Shown piece after piece: positions 22,890 through 32,352 of a stretch of 64,000 nucleotides of DNA. Location of the stretch: NCBI RefSeq assembly GCF_018223745.1, contig NZ_CP073653.1:1293001-1357000 (forward strand), written 5' to 3'. Within the stretch, counting starts at the first letter, position 1. The number at the start of each line of letters is the position of its first letter. The notes below the pieces were generated by a model. The model worked only from the letters and a program-made list of their open reading frames with translations. It searched no databases and had not been told where the DNA came from. This DNA is from Clostridium beijerinckii (GTDB taxonomy: Bacteria > Bacillota > Clostridia > Clostridiales > Clostridiaceae). Position numbers and translations under genes: made by a program.

Positions 22890-22943
22890 AAAAGAGTACT
22901 TAGTACATTTATTGTTTTAAGTAAATAATTTATAGGTTATAAT
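22890..22943 (+). promoter_or_regulatory. Cassette repeat unit 10 and promoter
   Basis: A shortened hairpin GTACTTAGTAC, ATTGTTTTAAG and TATAGGTTATAAT (TATAAT 22938-22943), upstream of the nucleotidyltransferase remnant. Confidence 0.55.
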
Positions 22944-22984
22944 ATTATGTATGTTAAGTGTAACAAGCCAAAGGAGAGATAAGT

Positions 22985-23197
22985 TTGAATTTAGAACAGA
23001 AAATTGTTGATGATATATTTGATATATGCCATAAGCATAAAAGTATTAATAAAGTTATTCTCTTTGGATCTAGAGCAAGAGGGGATAATTTATTAAAAAG
23101 TGATATTGATCTTGCCGTGTATTGTGAAAATTCAATATCTGAATTTATTGAGGACATAGAAATGAATACAAGTACTTATTTGATTAATATTTATTAA
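22985..23197 (+). pseudogene. MNT-type nucleotidyltransferase, truncated
   Basis: It starts at TTG 22985 (AGGAGAG upstream) and encodes NLEQKIVDDIFDICHK, then VILFGSRARGDNLLKSDIDL, the GSRxRG...SDxDL motif of minimal nucleotidyltransferases. The frame ends at residue 70, where about 30-40 more residues with a third acidic position are expected. A family B repeat begins at the break. The usual HEPN partner gene is absent. It is most likely a broken MNT-HEPN toxin-antitoxin gene. Confidence 0.7.
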
Positions 23198-23198
23198 A

Positions 23199-23360
23199 TT
23201 GAATATGTACTGCAAGAATTCTAGCAGTAATTGTGAACTATGCATTGAAAATTATGAACTGTGGCTTGTGAACTGTAAATTGAAAATGTGAATTGTGCAT
23301 TGAAAAACTGTGAATTGTAGATTGAAAACTGTGCATTGTGAATTGAAACATATATTATAT
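23199..23360 (+). repeat. Dispersed repeat family B, copy 5 (long)
   Basis: The left end is partly lost (TGTACTGCAAGAATTCTAGC). It has an expanded run of TGAATTGTG/TGCATTGAAAA 10-11-mers and right end AACATATATTATAT. It abuts both the truncated MNT gene and the GGDEF gene. Confidence 0.75.
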
Positions 23361-23379
23361 CGAAAAGGGAGATTTAATA

Positions 23380-25293
23380 GTGAGTAAAAGCTTTACATTT
23401 AAACTGTATCTAATCTTTAGTATTATTGCCATATTAATGCCTACATTATTTATTATTTTAGTGCAGCAAAAAATAATTATATCCTTTGAAAAATGGGAAA
23501 TTAGCAATTTTATTTATTTTATGTTTACTATTATTTTATTATTGGCCATTATTGTAAATAAAATTATAAGAGCATATATAAAATTAAAACAAATGAAAAG
23601 TAATTTAAATATTGGAGATAGAAAATATTCTAATGATGTTAAATTAATAGATGGAGAATCTCTATTCAATGAAATAGATAAAATAAATAGAAGTATAAGA
23701 ATATTAAAATTTGAAAATAGTATTTTATATGATACAGCATTTGCTATATATAATATGGCATCTATACAAGAGTTATTAGATACTATATTAGCTCGTCTTG
23801 TAACTCACACAAATGCAGATTTTGGATTAATATTTTTGTTAGAAAAAGATGAACTTAAACTGAAATCACATTCTAATGTTTTATATGAAGAGTTAGAAAA
23901 GACAACTTTCAGAATAGGTGAAGGTCTTGTTGGATGGACATTTTATAAAGAACAGGGGTTACTCACAGATGATGTTCAAAAGGATTTTAGATATATACGG
24001 TGCATAAGTGATACAAGAGCCCAGATTACAATTCCTATAAAAATGCATGAAAAAATATTGGGTGTATTAGTTTTAGGAAGTAAAAAAGATTCGGATTTTG
24101 GAGAATCAGATTTTAAATTGATTAATACTATATCTGGAGAAATTGGACTTGCTATAAATAATGCCCAATTAACTGCTAAGCTTCAAAAAGAAAATCAAAA
24201 TAATCAAAGACTGTTTGAGCTAACTAAAAGAATAACCTCATCTATGGATTTGGAAGAGGTATCTAATATGGGTATTAAGATAGTAACTGAGATTATAGAA
24301 GTTCATTCATGTACTTTAGGTATATTTGATAAAGTGGATGAAAATAAGATTAATGTTATTTCATCTTATGGGGATGATAAAAAAGGTTTGGAGTTTAGTG
24401 GAACTGTGGAAGAAGCTTTTAAAAAGAAACATATGGCTGAATTAAAAGCAGATAAAGGATACATATATTCCATCCCATTATTATCAAAAGAAAGTTGTAT
24501 AGGTATTTTACATATAAACACAAAAAATGAATTAACAATAGAAGAAATTGAACTTATAAATGGAACTATAACACCTTTGACAAGTGCACTAGAAAATGCC
24601 TTTTTATACAAAAATGTAGAAAGATTAGCTACAAGAGATGGACTTACAGGAGTCTATAATCATCGTTATTTTCAAAATATGCTTGATGAATATATTAGAA
24701 AAGTTCAAAAGGATGAGAATGATCTATCTATGGCAATGATTGATATAGATAATTTTAAAAAATATAATGATACTCATGGACATCCAGTAGGGGATCTTCT
24801 TTTAAAAAAGGTTGTAGAAGTTATGCGAAGCATTCTACGTGATGAAGATGTTATATTTAGATATGGTGGAGATGAATTCACGATAATTTTGCCTTATACT
24901 AATAGTGAAGATGCAGGGGTTATTATGGAGCAAATAAAAAATATTATTAGTGATTATAAATTTGAAATTGGTGATAAAGAGGAAGAAGAAACAGAAGAAA
25001 CAGAAGAAACAGCATTAGATGTAGAAGTGATAAAAGAAAGCATGTTTAAATCGGAAAAATTATTTAATTCTAATATCTTTAAGAAGTGGATTTCTGAAAA
25101 AGTTGGACTAAGCAAATCTAAGTCTATATCTAACACTTTTAATATTACTATTAGTGTAGGAATTAGCTCTTTAGTTGATGTCAATTATGATAAGGAAATG
25201 TTAATAAAAAATGCAGATAAAGCATCATTAAAATCAAAACGAAATGGAAAGAATCAATTAACCATATGGAAGCCAGAATTAAATATGGATTAA
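23380..25293 (+). CDS. Membrane diguanylate cyclase with two GAF-like domains
   Basis: Two N-terminal membrane helices (residues 5-27 and 42-65) are followed by a linker, two GAF-like domains (about 110-260 and 280-410) and a GGDEF domain. The GGDEF domain has LTGVYNHRYFQ, MIDIDNFKKYNDTHGHPVGD and RYGGDEF. RDED five residues before GGDEF is an intact inhibitory I-site, so c-di-GMP synthesis with product feedback is predicted. A 55-residue acidic insert (EEEETEETEET region, about 530-584) interrupts the end of the GGDEF fold before NITISVGISSL. The start is GTG 23380 after AAAAGGGAG. It is not in an obvious operon. Confidence 0.88.
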   Translation: MSKSFTFKLYLIFSIIAILMPTLFIILVQQKIIISFEKWEISNFIYFMFTIILLLAIIVNKIIRAYIKLKQMKSNLNIGDRKYSNDVKLIDGESLFNEIDKINRSIRILKFENSILYDTAFAIYNMASIQELLDTILARLVTHTNADFGLIFLLEKDELKLKSHSNVLYEELEKTTFRIGEGLVGWTFYKEQGLLTDDVQKDFRYIRCISDTRAQITIPIKMHEKILGVLVLGSKKDSDFGESDFKLINTISGEIGLAINNAQLTAKLQKENQNNQRLFELTKRITSSMDLEEVSNMGIKIVTEIIEVHSCTLGIFDKVDENKINVISSYGDDKKGLEFSGTVEEAFKKKHMAELKADKGYIYSIPLLSKESCIGILHINTKNELTIEEIELINGTITPLTSALENAFLYKNVERLATRDGLTGVYNHRYFQNMLDEYIRKVQKDENDLSMAMIDIDNFKKYNDTHGHPVGDLLLKKVVEVMRSILRDEDVIFRYGGDEFTIILPYTNSEDAGVIMEQIKNIISDYKFEIGDKEEEETEETEETALDVEVIKESMFKSEKLFNSNIFKKWISEKVGLSKSKSISNTFNITISVGISSLVDVNYDKEMLIKNADKASLKSKRNGKNQLTIWKPELNMD

Positions 25294-25456
25294 AAAATAA
25301 TCCAAAATTAATATATAGTTTCACACTGAAATTTAAATCAGGATATTACATAAATAAAAATATTTTCAATATACATATGAAATATCAATGCGTTGTACAG
25401 GCAGTTATACCACTTACCGTCGATACAACGTATTTTTTGTGGAATAATATGTGGAC

Positions 25457-26177
25457 TATAGATACCCCAACTTATGCATATAACTCGCCGAAATCATAAA
25501 TATTTTGATTCCGAAAAGCTATGAAAATATCGCTGAAGGTTCTAAGCAGCAGGTTGTAGCCACTTTAGCATGCTCCAACTTTCCGAGGGAAGCTCGACTC
25601 ATTACATTCGCTGAGGAAGTTCGAGAACCCAAAATAAAATTTTGGACTCTCACTTCACAAGCTAAAATGGAACAACCTACAGCTAAGAACCTTTAACAGC
25701 TCATTTTCAAATGTTTTCTTCACAAATATATTTATGATTTCTAGTGAAGATATGAACTTAAAGTTTTAGTAAATTTGTAAATACATTTATCTAATAAGTT
25801 GAATTCTTAAATTGTTTATCTATATAGATAAGCCAATTATAAGTTAGATTTATACTATGAAATATATCCCAACTAGAAATGGGTAATATACTTTTGTGGA
25901 ATGTTTCATTGGTAATTTTGATGGATGTGATTCTTAATTGAAATTCCAAATCTATGATTTGGTCAATTGAAATTACTCAGTGAACGAAGTGAGTCGAGTT
26001 TCCTTTGAACTGTTCCAAATGTGCTAGTTCACAGCTTGTTCTGTGAGGCTAGCATTTTGGTGCAACTTTATAGCCTTAGAATCACCCATCAAAATTACCT
26101 GGAAACTGGAATAAAAGTATATTATTCATTTCGGCGAGTTATATGCATAAGTTCAGGTCTTAGTTGGGGTATCTATA
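25457..26177. mobile_element. MITE-like element with inverted ends (family C, full copy)
   Basis: The left end TATAGATACCCCAACT...CTTATGCATATAACTCGCCG (25457-25494) is repeated inverted at the right end (26128-26177), where an extra ten or so bases AAGACCTGAA are inserted. No transposase gene lies inside; short frames within it translate the repeat only. An internal hairpin TGCTAG...CACAG/CTGTG...CTAGCA is at about 26019-26052. Related partial copies lie at 31014, 32353, 48702 and 61681. Confidence 0.7.
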
Positions 26178-26318
26178 CAAAAGTATTAAAAAATTCTTAT
26201 ATTTATTAGTTTATGTATGGAACAAATGTTATAAAGTGCTATAATAAAAAATGTTTGGATATTAAATATTTTTTGCCATATATAAGCTTTAAATAGTATA
26301 ATTCATTCTTTATAAAAC

Positions 26319-26430
26319 TATATATTGAAAAAATGATTTTTCATCATAATTCTAAAAATATTGCAAGAATTTTATCCGTAATTGTGCATTGTGAACTGTG
26401 CATTGTGAATTGTGAATTGTAGTATATAGT
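26319..26430 (+). repeat. Dispersed repeat family B, copy 6
   Basis: Starts TATATATTGAAAAAATGATT, with core ATTGCAAGAATTTTATCCG and TGCATTGTGAACTGTGCATT units, ahead of the MBOAT gene. Confidence 0.75.
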
Positions 26431-26500
26431 TTAAGATGAATTTTTATGAATTAAACTTTTTGAAACATGTATATTAATCTCTTTATAAGGATGTGGAATA

Positions 26501-28099
26501 ATGTCGTTTTTGCAATTTAATTTTTGTATTTTTTTTGTTATATTGATTTTGGCATACTATATTTTACCTAAGAAGGTTCAATGGATATGTTTACTTATTG
26601 GAAGTTATATTTTTTATATATCTGCTGGTATAAAGACCGTTGGATATATAGTTTTTACGACTTTGACAGTCTGGGTTGGAACAATTATTATAAGTAAAAT
26701 TAGCGAAAATATGAAAATTGAATTAACTGAAAAAAAAGAAACACTGACACCTGAAAATAAGAAACAAATAAAGGCTCTGGCAAAGAGGAAGCAGAGAATA
26801 ATTTTCTGGTGTGTTTTATTAAGTAATTTTGGAATTTTAGCGTTTTTAAAATATTTTGATTTTCTATCAAAAAACATTGTTGGATTGTTTAACATGGTAA
26901 CGCATCATGGAACAGTTCCAATGAAGTTGGATTTGTTGCTACCATTAGGAATATCTTTTTATACTTTTCAGTCCATGGGATACCTAATTGATGTATATAA
27001 TGGAAAATATAAAGCAGAAAAAAACTTATTTAAATTTGCACTGTTTATTTCATTTTTTCCTCAAATTGTACAAGGCCCTATTAATAGATTTGATAAATTA
27101 TCAGAACAGTTATATAAAACTCACAGGTTTGATTGGCAGAAATTTAAATATGGTCTCCAATTGATTTTATGGGGGCTTTTTAAGAAGATGGTAATTGCAG
27201 ATAGAGCAATCACATTAGTTAATGAAACATTTAAGAACTATGATAATTATGGTGGTGCAATCACAGTAGTAGGAGTTTTATTCTATTCATTACAGCAATA
27301 TGCAGATTTTTCAGGCGGAATTGATGTTGCTATGGGGATCTCTGAATTGCTTGGAATAAATATGGCTGTGAATTTTAGAAGACCGTATTTTTCAACCTCA
27401 CTATCAGAATTTTGGCGCAGATGGCATATTACCTTAGGTGCTTGGATGCGCGATTATATATTTTACCCTCTAGCTCTTTCAAAGAAAATGTCTAAGGTAT
27501 CAAAACTAGCCAATAAACATCTTGGAAGGAAAGCAGGAAGGACTATTCCGGTTGTATTTTCTAACTTAGTGGTATTTTTAGTTGTTGGCATTTGGCATGG
27601 AGCTTATTGGCATTACGTAGCGTGGGGATTATATAATGGAATTGTTATTGCCTTTAGCACGATTCTAGAACCGTTTTATGAATGGTTAAAAAGAGTAACT
27701 AAAGTAAATACGGAATGCTTCTCATATCACTTGTTTAGGATATTAAGAACATTTTTTATTGTAAATTTAGGATGGTATTTTGATAGAGCAAGTAATCTTA
27801 ACTCTTCACTTTATATGTTACATAATACCGTAGCAAATTTTAAAATTACGCAATTACTTGATGGTACAATTTATAAACTTGGACTTAAAGAACAGGATTT
27901 TAGAATTTTATTTTGGGCAACGGTTATTTTGTTTGCAGTAAGTGTATTACAAGAAAGAGGAGTAAAGATACGTGAATTTTTATCTAAGCAAAATTTAGTT
28001 TTTAGGTGGGCAGTATTTTATGCATTAATTTTTGCTGTCATAAGCTTTGATGCTAGTTCTGGAAATCTTCTAGGAGGATTTATGTATGCACAATTTTAA
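26501..28099 (+). CDS. MBOAT family membrane O-acyltransferase (DltB/AlgI-like)
   Basis: This 532-residue protein has about ten hydrophobic segments and the MBOAT signatures LLPLGISFYTFQSMGYLIDVYNG, FRRPYFSTSLSEFWRRWHITLG and VVGIWHGAYWHYVAWGLYNG, with the catalytic His in GIWHG. MBOAT proteins move acyl groups, such as D-alanine or acetate, from a carrier onto extracellular polymers. Downstream are an SGNH protein, an adenylation enzyme and an acyl carrier protein, the full Dlt-type parts list in the order B-D-A-C. It overlaps the next gene by 14 nt. The acyl group and polymer are not evident. Confidence 0.9.
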   Translation: MSFLQFNFCIFFVILILAYYILPKKVQWICLLIGSYIFYISAGIKTVGYIVFTTLTVWVGTIIISKISENMKIELTEKKETLTPENKKQIKALAKRKQRIIFWCVLLSNFGILAFLKYFDFLSKNIVGLFNMVTHHGTVPMKLDLLLPLGISFYTFQSMGYLIDVYNGKYKAEKNLFKFALFISFFPQIVQGPINRFDKLSEQLYKTHRFDWQKFKYGLQLILWGLFKKMVIADRAITLVNETFKNYDNYGGAITVVGVLFYSLQQYADFSGGIDVAMGISELLGINMAVNFRRPYFSTSLSEFWRRWHITLGAWMRDYIFYPLALSKKMSKVSKLANKHLGRKAGRTIPVVFSNLVVFLVVGIWHGAYWHYVAWGLYNGIVIAFSTILEPFYEWLKRVTKVNTECFSYHLFRILRTFFIVNLGWYFDRASNLNSSLYMLHNTVANFKITQLLDGTIYKLGLKEQDFRILFWATVILFAVSVLQERGVKIREFLSKQNLVFRWAVFYALIFAVISFDASSGNLLGGFMYAQF

Positions 28100-29450
28100 A
28101 TATAAATGGTTTAGTGGAATCATATTTATAATGGTATTTATTATTTTAAGTTATGGCTTAGCATTTGCCCTTGTGCCAAAGGGAAATTATTCACGAATGA
28201 CAATGCGTGAAATGTATTCTGAGAAAAAAGATTTTGATGTGGTATTTGCAGGTGCCTCACTATCTCAAAGAGATATTAATCCGTATATTATGGATAAGGA
28301 ATTGGGGGAAAATACTTTTAATTATGCATTTTCTCAGCAAATGTTTGTGGGTACTTACTATTCATTGAAAGAATTATTTTCTTACCATAAACCTAAACTA
28401 ATTGTTTTAACGGTTGATCCAGATAATTTTACTAGCAAGGAAGAAAAGCCAATAGTATTTCTTTCAGTTTCTTTATATATGAAATCATTTTTAAATAAGC
28501 TTGAATATTATTTTTCATCGTCCCAAGATGGTTCTTATTTAGACAGGCTATTTCCGTGGCGTGGATATGATGTAAAATCACCTCTTGATGTAGTAAACAA
28601 TATTTATGGAAAATTTGATTCTTTTTATACAGATTATCCAAAACCGGGACAAGTAGAAGCTATGGAAAACAATAAGAGTGGCTATGTAGGAAAAGGATTC
28701 AATAAGGTTGATCCTAGTGATCAAAAAGGAACTTTAAATTACGATAATCTAAAATTACCTCCGGCTAATAAAAATATAGGTGATATAAACTCAAAAGATA
28801 CTGAATATTTAAAGAAGATATCTGAATTATGTAAGGAAAATAATTGTGAGTTAATTCTTTTAACAACACCATTTCCTACATTTCAAATCCTTAGAGTAAA
28901 AAATTACTTTGAATTTGATAATAAGGTGGCAGAGATAGCAAAGAACTTAAATATTCAATATTACAATTATAACTTAATAAAGCCAGAATTGTTTAAGCTT
29001 AAAAATGACTATCTTGCTGATACTGAGCATTTGAATACTAAAGGAGCAGAGGCTTTTTCTAAGTCTTTAGCAGCTTTCATAAAGAAGCGCCAAAATGGTG
29101 ATGATATGAGCAAATATTTTTATAAACAAGATGAATATTATGCATCAATAGATTATGTTTCATCTGCGTGGTTTAATTGGAAAAAGAATGGTAGTATTAT
29201 AACACTATCAGGGGATTCTCTTCATGGATCTAAAGTTACACCAGAATACCAATTTGTATTACTGGATTCAGAAACTGGGCAGGAGCATATTATACGAGAT
29301 TATGATAAAAATCCAGATTTCGTTTTTGATTCAAAGTCCTATAAGAAGTTTAAAATACGAGTAAATGCCAGAGCAAAAGGATCTAATAATAATGAAGCAA
29401 TTCGTCATTATGATGAAGATGTTTCCAAAGAAGAGTCATATAAAAGATAA
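28086..29450 (+). CDS. SGNH-type membrane-anchored protein (DltD/AlgJ-like)
   Basis: One N-terminal membrane helix (about residues 8-30) precedes an extracytoplasmic SGNH-like domain. FAGASLSQRDINP carries the nucleophile-type Ser, and DTEHLNTKGAEAFSKS carries the Asp-x-x-His dyad. A beta-rich tail of about 100 residues follows. AGGAGG lies 8 nt before ATG 28086, inside the end of the MBOAT gene, so translation is coupled. DltD-like proteins act with the MBOAT partner to complete acyl transfer. Confidence 0.82.
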   Translation: MHNFKYKWFSGIIFIMVFIILSYGLAFALVPKGNYSRMTMREMYSEKKDFDVVFAGASLSQRDINPYIMDKELGENTFNYAFSQQMFVGTYYSLKELFSYHKPKLIVLTVDPDNFTSKEEKPIVFLSVSLYMKSFLNKLEYYFSSSQDGSYLDRLFPWRGYDVKSPLDVVNNIYGKFDSFYTDYPKPGQVEAMENNKSGYVGKGFNKVDPSDQKGTLNYDNLKLPPANKNIGDINSKDTEYLKKISELCKENNCELILLTTPFPTFQILRVKNYFEFDNKVAEIAKNLNIQYYNYNLIKPELFKLKNDYLADTEHLNTKGAEAFSKSLAAFIKKRQNGDDMSKYFYKQDEYYASIDYVSSAWFNWKKNGSIITLSGDSLHGSKVTPEYQFVLLDSETGQEHIIRDYDKNPDFVFDSKSYKKFKIRVNARAKGSNNNEAIRHYDEDVSKEESYKR

Positions 29451-29492
29451 TGTAAAGTAAGCTATGAAAAAATAGATTATGGAGGAAATATT

Positions 29493-31004
29493 ATGGAAAA
29501 AAGCATTTTATCTTATCTTGAAAAATCAGAAAAGAAATTTCCTAATAAAGTTGCTTTTTCTGATGGTAAATATAAATTAACTTATCATGAATTAGTTGAA
29601 GAATCTAAAAGTATTGGGAGTTTTTTGATAGAAAACATAGGTATGCATAAAGCTGTTGTTGTCTATATGGAAAAAGGCGCGCGAAATATTTCAGCATTTA
29701 TGGGGGTAGCATATGCAGGTTGTTTTTATGTTCCACTGGATGCTCAAATGCCTGTAGAGCGTATTAACATAATATTAGATACATTGAAGCCAGCTGCTAT
29801 AATTTATGATAATAAAACAGAAAAATATCTTTCGCTTATAGAAACAGATTGCATAAAGGTATTGTACGATGAAATTTATATGTTACCAAAAAATGAAGAA
29901 AAATTAGTGACTGCAAGAAGACAAATGATTGATACTGATCCTTTGTACATTCTTTTTACAAGCGGGTCAACAGGAATTCCAAAAGGTGTCATTGTATGCC
30001 ATAGATCTGTAATTGATTATGCAGACTGGGTAGTTAAAACTTTTGAGTTGGATGAGAATACTACTTTTGGAAATCAGACACCATTTTATTTTAGTATGTC
30101 TGTATTAGATATATTTGCAACTATTAGAAGTGGAGCAACATTATACATTATTCCTAAAATGTTATTTTCGTTTCCAGTAAAGCTACTTGAATTTTTAAAT
30201 GAAAAAGAGGTTAACACAATTTATTGGGTTCCATCTGCATTAAGCATAGTGGCTAATTTAGGAGCTTTAGATGTCATTGAGTTGCCTCATTTAAAGAAGA
30301 TTTTATTTGCAGGAGAGACAATGCCTACTAAACAGCTTAATATATGGCGTAGACATGTTCCTGATGCAGTATATGCAAATTTGTTTGGACCAACTGAGAT
30401 TACAGATATAGGAATATACTATATAGTTGACAGAGAGTTTAATGATGATGAACCTATTCCTATAGGGGTACCATGTGATAATGTAGATGCTCTGGTTGTT
30501 GATGAAGATGGACAACTTGTTGAAGAATGTGGAAAAGTTGGAGAATTGTTAATTCGTGGATCTTTCTTGGCTTGTGGATATTATAATAATCCAGAAAAAA
30601 CAAGGGAAGCATTTATTCAAAATCCACTAAATAAGAACTATCCTGAAACTGTTTATTGTACAGGAGATTTAGTTTACTGGAATGAGAATAGAGAATTAGT
30701 TTATGTTTCACGTAAAGACTTTCAAATAAAACATATGGGAAATAGAATAGAATTAGGTGAAATAGAAAATGCAATGAGTGCATTAGAAGGCGTGGATATG
30801 TGTTGCTGCCTATATAATAAAGAAAGTGATCAAATTGTTGCTGTATATTCAGGAAGCCTTGAGACTAAAAAACTATCACAGAATTTGAAGAAAAAGCTGC
30901 CTCGTTATATGCTGCCTAATGTCTGCTATAATAGAAGCAGTATGCCACTCAATATGAATGGAAAAATTGATCGTAAAAAGCTAATAGAAGAATATATAAA
31001 ATAA
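29493..31004 (+). CDS. Amino-acid adenylation enzyme (DltA-like ligase)
   Basis: This 503-residue protein has the ANL motifs in order: LTYHELVEESK, LFTSGSTGIPKGVIVCHRS (P-loop), NLFGPTEITDIG, YCTGDLVYWNENRELVYVSR, QIKHMGNRIELGEIE and the terminal Lys in MPLNMNGKIDRKKL. It resembles D-alanine:carrier-protein ligase in length and lack of other domains. It would activate an amino or carboxylic acid and load it on the carrier protein at 31384. GGAGGAAATATT precedes the ATG. A repeat element now separates it from the carrier gene. Confidence 0.87.
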   Translation: MEKSILSYLEKSEKKFPNKVAFSDGKYKLTYHELVEESKSIGSFLIENIGMHKAVVVYMEKGARNISAFMGVAYAGCFYVPLDAQMPVERINIILDTLKPAAIIYDNKTEKYLSLIETDCIKVLYDEIYMLPKNEEKLVTARRQMIDTDPLYILFTSGSTGIPKGVIVCHRSVIDYADWVVKTFELDENTTFGNQTPFYFSMSVLDIFATIRSGATLYIIPKMLFSFPVKLLEFLNEKEVNTIYWVPSALSIVANLGALDVIELPHLKKILFAGETMPTKQLNIWRRHVPDAVYANLFGPTEITDIGIYYIVDREFNDDEPIPIGVPCDNVDALVVDEDGQLVEECGKVGELLIRGSFLACGYYNNPEKTREAFIQNPLNKNYPETVYCTGDLVYWNENRELVYVSRKDFQIKHMGNRIELGEIENAMSALEGVDMCCCLYNKESDQIVAVYSGSLETKKLSQNLKKKLPRYMLPNVCYNRSSMPLNMNGKIDRKKLIEEYIK

Positions 31005-31013
31005 ATAAACAAC

Positions 31014-31345
31014 ATTAAATTTAGATTTATGCTGTAACTTACCGAAATTATAAATATTTTGATTCCGAAAAACTATGAAAATATCGCTGAAAGGTTCTAA
31101 GCAGCAGGTTGCATCCACTTTAGCATGCGCCAACTTTCCTAGGGAAGCTCGACTCATTACATTCGCTGAGGAAGTTCGAGAACCCAAAATAAAATTTTGG
31201 ACTCTCACTTCACAAGCTAAAATGGAACAACCTACCGCTAAGAACCTTTAACAACTCATTTTCAAATGTTTTCTACACAAATATATTTATAATTTCTAGT
31301 GAAGATATGAACTTAGAGTTTTATTAAATTTACAAATATGTTTAT
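31014..31345. mobile_element. Family C repeat inserted within the Dlt-like operon
   Basis: It matches the left half of the 25457 element closely (CCGAAATTATAAATATTTTG, GCAGGTTGCATCCACTTTAG, GAACAACCTACCGCTAAGAA). It sits between the ligase and carrier-protein genes, which are normally adjacent. Confidence 0.75.
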
Positions 31346-31383
31346 ATAATATGTAAAATCATACAATGAAGGAGAGATATATT

Positions 31384-31611
31384 ATGGAGAAGTTAATTGA
31401 ATTATTACAAGGTGTTAGAGATGATGTTGATTTTGGGACATGTACAACTTTAGTTGATGAAGGTATTTTGGATTCGTTTGATATTGTTGAAATTGTTAAT
31501 GTAATTGATGATGAATATGATATCGAAGTTCCTGCAATTGAAATAATTCCTGAAAATTTTAACAGTGCAGAAGCAATTTTTAACTTGATACAACGCCTTT
31601 TAGAAGAATAA
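31384..31611 (+). CDS. Acyl carrier protein (DltC-like)
   Basis: This 75-residue carrier protein has the phosphopantetheine site GILDSFDIVEIV (Ser in DSF), followed by EYDIEVPAIEIIPENFNS. Size and the DSF motif fit a DltC-type carrier. I place the start at ATG 31384 because AAGGAGAG lies 7 nt upstream; the ATG at 31366 precedes that site. It belongs functionally to the ligase/MBOAT/SGNH genes upstream, though a repeat element now intervenes and may affect its expression. Confidence 0.87.
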   Translation: MEKLIELLQGVRDDVDFGTCTTLVDEGILDSFDIVEIVNVIDDEYDIEVPAIEIIPENFNSAEAIFNLIQRLLEE

Positions 31612-31660
31612 ATTTTATTATAAGTTAGATGGTGAGATTGAAAATTATAATTATATAAAA

Positions 31661-31723
31661 TTACTGCACTAAATTATGTTTAGTGCAGATTTTGTTTTAA
31701 GCAAGTGATATATGGGGTATAAT
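31661..31723 (+). promoter_or_regulatory. Cassette repeat unit 11: hairpin and promoter
   Basis: Hairpin CTGCACTAAA/TTTAGTGCAG (31664-31688), TTTTGTTTTAAG, then TATGGGGTATAAT (TATAAT 31718-31723). It ends the Dlt-like operon and starts the VanZ gene. Confidence 0.65.
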
Positions 31724-31789
31724 ATAAGATAACTATTAACACTATTGAAATAGAATTCACAAATGGTCTAATTAAAAAGAGGTGGTCAC

Positions 31790-32311
31790 TTGAAAAAAAT
31801 CGTTATACTTTTATGTTTGTTCTGGATGGGATTTATATTTTATATGTCAGGAAATAACGGAACAATTTCTCATGAACAAAGCACTAAGGTGGTTAATATA
31901 ATTGAAAATGCTCAAAGAAATCAAGAAAAATCACAAGCTGAAAATAAAGATAAGGCAGTAAGCAGTAGTGATAGTTCCCAAGTAAATAAGAATAGCATTA
32001 ATGTTCAGCAGGAAGAAGCAAGTAATTTAGATCATATAGTAAGGAAAAATGCTCATGCATTTATGTATATGGTACTAGCAATTCTAGTTTGCGGTGCACT
32101 TTTCTCTTATAATAAAAATGGAAAAGGTATGATAATTTACATATTGTTTATTTGTTTATTTTATGCTGTAACTGATGAGTTCCATCAATCTTTTATACCA
32201 GGAAGGACTTCATTAGTTAGTGATATTTTAGTTGATTTTATGGGAGCAATGATTGGATTAGGCTTATTTTATTTTTCTTATTATAAAATTTATAAAAGGA
32301 AAAGGTCTTAA
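31790..32311 (+). CDS. VanZ family membrane protein
   Basis: An N-terminal membrane helix with FYMSGNNG is followed by a polar stretch (about residues 30-80) and three more helices. The VanZ signatures are VRKNAHAFMYMVLAILV and AVTDEFHQSFIPGRTSLVSD. VanZ-like proteins in low-GC bacteria are linked with teicoplanin resistance or cell-wall homeostasis, but most are uncharacterised. The start is TTG 31790 with AGAGGTGG upstream. It is a single-gene unit between a cassette promoter and a terminator. Confidence 0.87.
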   Translation: MKKIVILLCLFWMGFIFYMSGNNGTISHEQSTKVVNIIENAQRNQEKSQAENKDKAVSSSDSSQVNKNSINVQQEEASNLDHIVRKNAHAFMYMVLAILVCGALFSYNKNGKGMIIYILFICLFYAVTDEFHQSFIPGRTSLVSDILVDFMGAMIGLGLFYFSYYKIYKRKRS

Positions 32312-32314
32312 AGG

Positions 32315-32352
32315 AAAAAGTACGTAGTTAAAAAATTACGTGCTTTTTTCTT
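32315..32352 (+). terminator. Terminator of the VanZ gene
   Basis: AAAAAGTACGTA/TTACGTGCTTTTTT stem directly after the stop. Confidence 0.82.

Noticed and set aside
25505..25696. Open frames inside the family C elements (also 32384-32641)
   Set aside because: The frames follow the conserved DNA repeat, are not kept in frame between copies and lack ribosome sites.
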